A stretch of DNA of 5,313 bases from a bacterium (lineage in GTDB: Bacteria > Verrucomicrobiota > Verrucomicrobiae > Limisphaerales > J093). The notes beneath the pieces were generated by a model. The model saw only the letters and a list, made by a program, of their open reading frames with translations, had not been told where the DNA came from and ran no database searches. Shown piece by piece: positions 1-5,313 of this stretch; positions within the stretch are counted from its first letter, which is position 1; each line of letters starts with the position of its first letter. Made by a program: the position numbers and the translations under genes. The DNA is taken from positions 1 to 5,313 of the forward strand of contig JAKCAB010000430.1 in the NCBI GenBank assembly GCA_021839785.1. The letters are read 5' to 3'.

Positions 1-59
1 CACAGGCGTTATCCATGCCCGTGAACGTGGCTTGCGCGCTGGCCCGGCGCAACTTCGCG

Positions 60-78
60 GAACCGGCCCAGGCGGTTC
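60..78 (-). terminator. Weak hairpin overlapping the protease stop codon
   Basis: A 6-bp perfect inverted repeat, GAACCG and CGGTTC, is separated by a 7-base loop and overlaps the TGA stop of the protease gene (77-79). On the minus strand it is followed by CGCGAAG rather than a run of T, so it is not a convincing intrinsic terminator. It may help to end or protect the transcript, but this is inference from position. The remaining bases to the window edge hold no gene I can support; an ATG at base 16 on the minus strand could begin a further gene but only five codons are visible and it has no clear ribosome binding site. Confidence 0.2.
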
Positions 79-1177
79 AAATCAACGGCTTGCGCAGCCG
101 TTCGCCCTTCAAAGCGGCCTGGATCAAGACATATTCGCCAAGATTGTCGGTGGTCAGCATCCCCACCAACTGGCCATCGCGCAGGACCGGCATCGCGTGA
201 CAGGCGCAGTCTTGGAGGCGCAGGAACGCCTCGGCGGTGGATTCCCAGGCAAACGCCGTCCGGAAATCGCTGACCATGAAATCGCCCACCCGCGCGGTGG
301 AGTCTTGCTTGCTCAAGCCGGCGAGCAGGCGCGAGCGCGTCAGCACGCCGACGACCCGGCCGTTCTCCACCACCGGGAAATCTTCCTGGAAGCCGGCCGT
401 CACCTGTTGCACCGCGCTGGTGAGCAAGTCCTGCGTGGCCAGCGCCCGGAATTCTTTGATCATCACGTCTTCGACCCGCACCGTGGCGAGCAACGACTTG
501 GTTTTGACGAAATCCGCCTCCGCCTCCGCGCCGAGGAACACGAAGATGGCGATCACCAGCCACCAAATGTTGTAATACAAGCCAATCGCGCCGAAACCCC
601 AGGCCAGCGCCTGACCGACGGTGGCCGCCACCGACGTGGCCTTCGCAAAGTCCATTTTCATCGCCAGCAAGGCGCGCAGCACCCGGCCGCCATCCATGGG
701 AAACGCGGGCACGAGGTTGAAGACCGCCATCAGCCCGTTCGCGTAAAAGAGGTTCACCAGCAGGTCCCCTCCCACCAGGCGCACGCCGGCCAGCAGGCGC
801 TCCTGCGGTGGTGCTCGCAACACCAAGTAGAGCAGGACGCCCAGCACCACGTTCACCGCCGGCCCCGCCAGCGCGATCAGCAACTCCTGGCTGGGTTTCT
901 CGGGCAGGCGCGAGAGGCGGGCCAGGCCACCGATCGGAAGCAGCGTGATGTCGTGCGTCTCGATGCCGAACCGGCGCGCCGTCAGGCAATGCCCCAGTTC
1001 ATGCATGACCACGACGCAGAAGAACGTGACGATGAACAGCACGCCCCCCAGCGCATCGATCCACTCATGCCGGTGCTGGTAGCCGCTGTAAGCCGCGTAG
1101 GCGAGCAAGACCAGGAACGTCGCGTGCATATACACGTCGATGCGAGCCACTCGTCCGATGCGCCAAGACCATTTCAT
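77..1177 (-). CDS. Site-2-type intramembrane zinc metalloprotease (peptidase M50) with two CBS domains
   Basis: The complete 366-residue protein belongs to the M50/S2P family, which cuts transmembrane substrates within the bilayer. The zinc-binding HELGH motif lies at residues 59-63 (ligands H59 and H63, catalytic E60). The second family motif, NLVPAFPMDGG, at 154-164 supplies the third ligand D162. About six hydrophobic segments are visible, near residues 17-31, 44-62, 98-120, 136-157, 184-201 and 203-217. A soluble tail carries CBS 1 (about 233-286, with DVMI and GVLTRSRLL) and CBS 2 (about 296-350, with DFMV and GMLTTDNLGEYV). CBS pairs in this subfamily, as in archaeal and SpoIVFB-like S2Ps, commonly bind adenine nucleotides, so activity may respond to energy state; that part is inferred. 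The ATG at 1177 is chosen because the family typically begins with this short WSWRIGR-type N-terminus just before the first membrane segment. The frame stays open far upstream, but only because of antisense codon use. No strong Shine-Dalgarno is seen, only GAGAG directly before the ATG. No PDZ domain is present, unlike RseP. The substrate is unknown. Confidence 0.95.
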   Translation of the reverse strand: MKWSWRIGRVARIDVYMHATFLVLLAYAAYSGYQHRHEWIDALGGVLFIVTFFCVVVMHELGHCLTARRFGIETHDITLLPIGGLARLSRLPEKPSQELLIALAGPAVNVVLGVLLYLVLRAPPQERLLAGVRLVGGDLLVNLFYANGLMAVFNLVPAFPMDGGRVLRALLAMKMDFAKATSVAATVGQALAWGFGAIGLYYNIWWLVIAIFVFLGAEAEADFVKTKSLLATVRVEDVMIKEFRALATQDLLTSAVQQVTAGFQEDFPVVENGRVVGVLTRSRLLAGLSKQDSTARVGDFMVSDFRTAFAWESTAEAFLRLQDCACHAMPVLRDGQLVGMLTTDNLGEYVLIQAALKGERLRKPLI

Positions 1178-1291
1178 GCTCTCGATGCGGCAAAGGTACC
1201 ACAGCCATTGGGTGGGGGAAGCGACAACCGACCAACCCCACCGTCTCGGCCTGAATCCGTAATTGACTGAATGGTGCGGGACTGGCTTGCG

Positions 1292-1310
1292 AATCGGCTC
1301 GAAGCCGATT
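1292..1310. repeat. Perfect 8-bp inverted repeat, candidate operator or hairpin
   Basis: The arms AATCGGCT (1292-1299) and AGCCGATT (1303-1310) are exact reverse complements separated by CGA. It lies about 115 bases before the protease start and 132 before the LTD/CotH start. It could be a binding site for a dimeric regulator, a stem-loop in a leader transcript, or one copy of a dispersed palindromic repeat. Only one copy is visible in the window, so the sequence does not decide between these. Confidence 0.45.
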
Positions 1311-1329
1311 GGAAGGCGGCACACTTTCC

Positions 1330-1359
1330 CCCAATGCCTTGGGCGTTGGCTGCGCCAAG
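1330..1359 (+). repeat. Two overlapping, mutually exclusive hairpins
   Basis: CCCAA (1330-1334) pairs perfectly with TTGGG (1339-1343) around a TGCC loop. The second arm is shared with another possible stem, in which CTTGGGCG (1338-1345) pairs with CGCCAAG (1353-1359) with one bulged G. The two stems cannot form together. If this stretch is transcribed towards the LTD/CotH gene it would lie in its leader, but no T-run follows, so it is not an obvious attenuator. Chance pairing in GC-rich DNA remains possible. Confidence 0.25.
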
Positions 1360-1399
1360 AACAGGTGTTGTAGGCGACTCCGGCCTGGCCACGATTGGC

Positions 1400-1426
1400 T
1401 TGGCACCTGCTTGCTTGTCCGATAAA
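1400..1426 (+). promoter_or_regulatory. Weak sigma-70-like promoter candidate for the LTD/CotH gene
   Basis: TTGGCA (1400-1405) matches five of six bases of the -35 consensus and GATAAA (1421-1426) matches four of six of the -10 consensus. The spacer is 15 bases, shorter than the optimal 17. Transcription would begin around 1433, leaving only about ten bases before the ATG at 1442, so the message would be almost leaderless; this agrees with the absence of a Shine-Dalgarno sequence there. A start further downstream (TTG at 1478) would give a longer leader. This is a pattern match only. Confidence 0.2.
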
Positions 1427-1441
1427 CAACGCCTGCACAGC

Positions 1442-4400
1442 ATGGACCCCGGAACCAAGAGATACGTTGATGGCGGCTTGCACCTGCCGCGCCTCGCCCG
1501 GCGCAAGTGTTTGCTGGTGGCCGGGCTGCTGGCCGCGGGGCTGGCCCGCGTGGCCGCCAACGTCGTCATCGACGAAATCCACTACAACCCCGACGTAAAG
1601 ACCGAGCGCGTCGAGTTTATCGAGTTGCTCAACGCCGGCGCCGCGCCGGTGAACCTCGGCGGCTGGCAGTTCACCGATGGGGTGCAATTCACCTTCCCGG
1701 CCACCACCCTGCCGGCGGGCGGGTACGCGGTGGTGGCGGAAGACCCGGCGGCGCTCAAGGCCAAGTTCGGCGCGGACGCGCTGGGGCCCTTCACCGGCAA
1801 CCTGTCCAAGTACGGCGAGCGGCTGGTGTTGCGCGATGCCGCCGGCAACCAGGCGGACGAGGTCAGTTACCAACCCGGCTTTCCCTGGCCGACGGTGGGC
1901 GACCCGCCGGGCTACTCGATCGAGTTGATCAACCCGGCGCTCGACAACGACCTGGGCGGAAGCTGGCGCGTCTCGGTGGCTGGCGGCGCCACTCAACCGC
2001 AGACGCAAACCCTGATCGACCCCGGCTCCCAATGGCGTTATTTCAAAGGCACCCAAGAAGCGTCGGCTCCCACCACCGCCTGGCGTGAAAACGGTTTTGA
2101 CGACACGGCCTGGTCCGTCGGCGCGTTGCCGATCGGCTACGATCCCGCGCTCCCATTCGGCACGCGGCTGGACGACATGCGCTACAATTACACTTCCGTG
2201 TTTCTGCGGCGCACCTTCACCGTGGGCGACCCGACAAAGGTCACCACGCTGATCCTCGAAGCGCTCTACGACGACGGCTTCAAGGTCTGGATCAACGGGA
2301 ACCGCGCCCTGGACGTCAACATCAGCACCGGCGAGGTGCCTTTCGACGGCACGGCGGGTACCGCGATTGAGTCGAATGACTTCGCGACGTTTACGATCGA
2401 CAACGCTGGCCGCTTCCTGCGCACCGGTCAAAACGTCATCGCCGTCCAGCTTCACAACGCCTCGCGCGACAGCAGCAGCGACTGTTTCTTCGATTGCCGG
2501 CTCACGGCCCAGACCGGCGCCAGCGGTCGTGGGCCCACGCCCGGTCGCTTGAACGTCGCCTACGCGGAAAATGCGCCGCCACAAATCCGCCAGGTCGAGC
2601 ACGCACCCACCCAACCTCGTTCCGGTGAACCGGTGCTCATCACCGCCAAGGTCACTGACCCGGACGGCGTCGCGGCCGTGACGTTGCACTACCAACTCGT
2701 CGATCCCGGCGCCTACATCGAGTTGACCGACGCGGCTTACGAAACGACGTGGACCGACACGCCCATGAACGATGCCGGCGCCGGCGGCGACGCGGTGGTG
2801 CACGACGATGTTTTTACGGCGACCCTCCCGACCGACTTTCAGACCAACCGCCGGCTGGTGCGCTACCGGATCACCGTGGCCGACGCGCGGGGCAACGAGG
2901 TGCGCGTGCCTTACGCGGACGATCCGCAGCCGAACTTCGCTTACTTCGTTTACGACGGCGCGCCGGCCTGGGCGGGTGCGGTGCGTCCCGGTGCTGGCGG
3001 CAGTCTGGGCCAGCCGTTCACCGTCGGGGCAGAAGAGATGAATCGCCTGCCGGTGCTGCATTTGATCGGCAAGAAGAGCGCGATCGAGACCTCCACCTGG
3101 TTCAGCCGCTATGGTGGTGACGCCTATCCCTGGCTGGGCACACTCGTCTATGACGGCCAGGTCTATGACCACATCCACCATCGCGCCCGCGGCGGCGTGT
3201 GGCGGTACTCGATGGTGAAGAACATGTGGAAGTTCGACCTCAACCGCGGCCACGATTTCCAGGCGCGCGACAACTGGGGCCAGAAGTTCAAAGCCGCCTG
3301 GACCAAGCTCAACCTGGGCGCCTGCATCCAACAAGGCGACTACAACCACCGCGGCGAGCAAGGCATGTTCGAATCGGTCGGCTTGCGGCTTTTCCAGCTC
3401 GCCGGTGTGCCCGCTTCCGACACGGCATTCGCGCAATTGCGCGTCGTGGACGCCCCCGCTGAGGTCGATCCCACCAGCCAGTTCGAGGGCGATTTCTGGG
3501 GGCTGTACCTGATGGTCGAGCAGGAAAACGGCCGGTTCCTCGAACAACACGACCTGCCGGACTCGAACTTCTATAAGATGGAGGGCGGCACCGGCGACTT
3601 GAACAATCTCGGTCCGCTCGGCCCCACCGACAAAAGCGACCTCTACCCGTTCCTCGCCGTGGCCAATGGCGGGGTCTTTGCCAACGAAGCCTGGTGGCGC
3701 GCGAACCTCAACCTGCCCGCCTACCTGAGCTACCAGACCGTTGTCCAGGCGATCCACCACTACGACATCTGCTACGACAAAAACTTCTTCTATTATTTCG
3801 CGCCCGGCTCGCGGACGGTGACCGTCACGCCGTGGGATCTCGACCTCACCTGGGCGGAGAACATGTTCGACGCCGGCTGTGGCGGCGTGGACCGCATCAA
3901 GGCCCGCATCCTCGCCGGCTCGACGCGTTACCCGGCCCTCTGGCGCGAGTGGCAAAACCGCGTCCGTGAAGTGCGCGACCTGTTGTGGAACGAAGACGAG
4001 GCCTGGCGGCTCATTGACGAATACGCCGGCTGGTTGCGCGGTCCGGCCGATCAGCCTGGTATTCTCGATGCCGACCGCGCCCAGTGGGATTACAACCCGA
4101 AGATGATCGACTCCACCTACACGCAAAACGTCGGCAAGGCGGGCCAGGGGCGTTTCTACAAATGGCCGAACGAGCCGTCCGTCAGCAAAGACTTCGCGGG
4201 CTGCGTGCAACTCATGAAGAACTACGTCACCTTCCGCGGCACCAGCCCGTCCGCGCGCGCGAAGGCGCTGGACCTGATCGCGAACGACCCCGCGACCCCC
4301 GCCACTCCGACGCTCACCTACATCGGCCCGGCGAACTACCCCGTCAACGCCCTGCGCTTTCGCGTCTCCGCCTACAACGGCACGGACGCCTTCGCCGCGA

Positions 4401-5313
4401 TGAAATGGCGCGTCGGCGAAATCACGCGGCCGGCCGTGCCAAGCTGGCAGTCCAGCGCGCCTTGGAAATATGAGATCACCCCGGTCTGGGAAAGTGGCGA
4501 GGTGCCCGAATTCAGCGAGCAAATCGCGGTTCCGCCCGGCGCGCTGAAGGCGCAGCACCTTTACCGTGCTCGCGGGCTTTTCAAGGATGCCGCCGGCCGC
4601 GCCAGCCATTGGTCGGCGCCGATCGAGTTCGTCGCCGGCGAGCCGGACAACCTCACGGAACTTCAGCGTTCGCTTCGGGTCACGGAACTGATGTACAACC
4701 CGCCGGCCGGCAGCGCGTACGAATTCATCGAACTCCACAACGCCAGCCCGGACACGACGTTGAGCCTCGCGGGCGCCGCGTTCACCCAGGGCATCGCCTA
4801 CACTTTCCCAGCCGGAGCGACGCTCGCGCCGGGCGCCTACGCCTTGGTGGTCCAGGCCGATCCGGCGGGCAACTTCGCTGCTTTCCGCGCGTACTACGGA
4901 CTGGCCAGTGACGTGCCGATCTTCGGACCGTACAGCGGCAGCCTGAACGACGCCGGCGAGCCGGTGACGCTCAAAGCCGCGGTCGGCGGTACGAACCTGA
5001 TTTCGTTCAAATACAGCGATGGCCCCGGCTGGCCGCTCGCGGCGGATGGCGCCGGCCATTCGCTGGTGCTGCGACGCGACTTCGGCGAAGGGACGACTGG
5101 CCTGCTCGACTTCGGTGGCAACTGGCGGCCCAGCGCCGTCCTCGGCGGCTCGCCCGGCCGCGAAGACCCGCCGCGGCACGACGAACTCGCGCTCAGCGAA
5201 ATCGCCAGCCACACCGATTATTTGAGCGAACTCGACTCCAACGACTGGATCGAACTGCACTCGCGCCTTGCCACCAATCGGGTTATCGGCCCCGCCTGGT
5301 TTCTCAGCGACAG
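1442..5313 (+). CDS. Exported multidomain protein with lamin-tail domains and a CotH kinase-like domain (3' end beyond window)
   Basis: The visible 1290 residues form one continuous frame without frameshift or stop. An arginine-rich n-region (R17, R20, R21, K22), a hydrophobic stretch (about 24-35) and VAA before N40 suggest signal-peptide cleavage after A39. Domains in order: lamin-tail domain 1 (about 41-180, with EIHYNP and FIELLN); a jelly-roll galactose-binding-like domain (about 196-360, WRYFKG and DDGFKVWING); an Ig-like module (about 378-505, ending near RVPYADDPQP); a CotH kinase-like domain (about 533-950); a fibronectin-III-like module (about 957-1070); lamin-tail domain 2 (about 1077-1210, ELMYNPP and EFIELHN); and the first part of a third such unit (from 1247, DWIELHS). 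CotH landmarks include HHRARGG (579-585), K593/K597, WGLYLMVE (686-693), FYKMEGG around K712 and WDLDLTW (798-804). Bacillus CotH phosphorylates spore-coat proteins; related proteins are common in Verrucomicrobiota, with unknown function. ATG 1442 is the preferred start; in-frame ATG 1334 and TTG 1478 are alternatives, and none has a clear ribosome binding site. The C-terminus and any sorting signal lie outside. Confidence 0.9.
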   Translation, partial: MDPGTKRYVDGGLHLPRLARRKCLLVAGLLAAGLARVAANVVIDEIHYNPDVKTERVEFIELLNAGAAPVNLGGWQFTDGVQFTFPATTLPAGGYAVVAEDPAALKAKFGADALGPFTGNLSKYGERLVLRDAAGNQADEVSYQPGFPWPTVGDPPGYSIELINPALDNDLGGSWRVSVAGGATQPQTQTLIDPGSQWRYFKGTQEASAPTTAWRENGFDDTAWSVGALPIGYDPALPFGTRLDDMRYNYTSVFLRRTFTVGDPTKVTTLILEALYDDGFKVWINGNRALDVNISTGEVPFDGTAGTAIESNDFATFTIDNAGRFLRTGQNVIAVQLHNASRDSSSDCFFDCRLTAQTGASGRGPTPGRLNVAYAENAPPQIRQVEHAPTQPRSGEPVLITAKVTDPDGVAAVTLHYQLVDPGAYIELTDAAYETTWTDTPMNDAGAGGDAVVHDDVFTATLPTDFQTNRRLVRYRITVADARGNEVRVPYADDPQPNFAYFVYDGAPAWAGAVRPGAGGSLGQPFTVGAEEMNRLPVLHLIGKKSAIETSTWFSRYGGDAYPWLGTLVYDGQVYDHIHHRARGGVWRYSMVKNMWKFDLNRGHDFQARDNWGQKFKAAWTKLNLGACIQQGDYNHRGEQGMFESVGLRLFQLAGVPASDTAFAQLRVVDAPAEVDPTSQFEGDFWGLYLMVEQENGRFLEQHDLPDSNFYKMEGGTGDLNNLGPLGPTDKSDLYPFLAVANGGVFANEAWWRANLNLPAYLSYQTVVQAIHHYDICYDKNFFYYFAPGSRTVTVTPWDLDLTWAENMFDAGCGGVDRIKARILAGSTRYPALWREWQNRVREVRDLLWNEDEAWRLIDEYAGWLRGPADQPGILDADRAQWDYNPKMIDSTYTQNVGKAGQGRFYKWPNEPSVSKDFAGCVQLMKNYVTFRGTSPSARAKALDLIANDPATPATPTLTYIGPANYPVNALRFRVSAYNGTDAFAAMKWRVGEITRPAVPSWQSSAPWKYEITPVWESGEVPEFSEQIAVPPGALKAQHLYRARGLFKDAAGRASHWSAPIEFVAGEPDNLTELQRSLRVTELMYNPPAGSAYEFIELHNASPDTTLSLAGAAFTQGIAYTFPAGATLAPGAYALVVQADPAGNFAAFRAYYGLASDVPIFGPYSGSLNDAGEPVTLKAAVGGTNLISFKYSDGPGWPLAADGAGHSLVLRRDFGEGTTGLLDFGGNWRPSAVLGGSPGREDPPRHDELALSEIASHTDYLSELDSNDWIELHSRLATNRVIGPAWFLSD

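Larger units (their letters stand above)
1178..1441. promoter_or_regulatory. Divergent intergenic region
   Basis: These 264 bases separate the start codons of the protease gene (leftward) and the LTD/CotH gene (rightward), so promoters for both should lie here. The visible structure is concentrated between 1292 and 1359, as inverted repeats described separately. Nothing resembling a tRNA, riboswitch or small gene with a ribosome binding site is evident. A clear promoter for the protease gene was not found; on the minus strand the best -10-like stretch (TACCTT, about 1190-1195) matches poorly. That this region controls both genes is inferred from layout alone. Confidence 0.5.

Noticed and set aside
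60..78. A strong rho-independent terminator after the protease gene
   Set aside because: The stem is only 6 bp and lacks a following T-run, so I kept it only as a low-confidence hairpin.
15..200. A 61-codon plus-strand open frame at the window start
   Set aside because: It runs into the antisense of the protease 3' end, has no ribosome binding site visible and no recognisable motif.
9..989. A 326-codon minus-strand open frame overlapping the protease in another frame
   Set aside because: The composition (G, R, A) is that of a shadow frame in GC-rich DNA; the overlapping M50 frame carries the real motifs.
32..1270. A 412-codon plus-strand open frame over the protease gene
   Set aside because: Its translation is rich in H, Q and R without any motif, and it lies exactly opposite a protease gene with intact catalytic motifs.
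1401..1415. Sigma-54-like promoter (TGGCAC followed by TTGCT)
   Set aside because: The -24-like and -12-like elements look good individually, but the GG-to-GC spacing is one base shorter than the consensus and sigma-54 promoters tolerate almost no spacing change.
1395..1598. A 67-codon plus-strand open frame across the start of the LTD/CotH gene
   Set aside because: It overlaps the signal-peptide region in another frame and has no family motif; its composition is typical of a shadow frame.
77..5260. A single 1727-residue minus-strand protein with the protease at its C-terminus
   Set aside because: The part upstream of base 1177 is antisense to the LTD/CotH gene, is low-complexity and rich in R, G, A and V, and shows no domain. 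The plus strand of the same region encodes recognisable domains throughout, and the protease has a family-typical N-terminus at 1177.

Overview
The window is GC-rich bacterial DNA holding two divergently oriented protein-coding genes separated by a 264-bp intergenic region. I see no RNA gene, mobile element or CRISPR array. A secreted giant protein combining lamin-tail (LTD) domains, Ig-like modules and a CotH-kinase fold, next to an M50 protease with CBS domains, fits the Verrucomicrobiota (Pedosphaera/Limisphaerales-type genomes). That assignment rests on remembered family distribution and composition, not on a database search.

Layout: bases 1-76 are a short stretch downstream of the protease gene with no supportable gene. 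Bases 77-1177 (minus strand) encode a complete 366-residue site-2-type intramembrane zinc metalloprotease (M50) with two C-terminal CBS domains; all expected metal-binding residues are present. Bases 1178-1441 are the divergent intergenic region, with a perfect 8-bp inverted repeat, two overlapping mutually exclusive hairpins and a weak sigma-70-like promoter. From 1442 to the window end (plus strand) runs one very long gene, cut off by the window edge, for an exported protein. Its visible 1290 residues read: signal peptide, LTD 1, jelly-roll (galactose-binding-like) domain, Ig-like module, CotH kinase-like domain, fibronectin-III-like module, LTD 2, and the beginning of a third LTD-like unit.

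Nothing in the sequence links the two genes functionally beyond their shared upstream region. The protease would act inside the inner membrane, perhaps tuned by adenine nucleotides bound to its CBS pair. The LTD/CotH protein would act outside the cytoplasm, probably on or near the cell surface. The very long open frame opposite the LTD/CotH gene is a codon-usage artefact. The main points of interest are a kinase-type fold in an exported protein, the conserved motifs it keeps, and the structured intergenic region.
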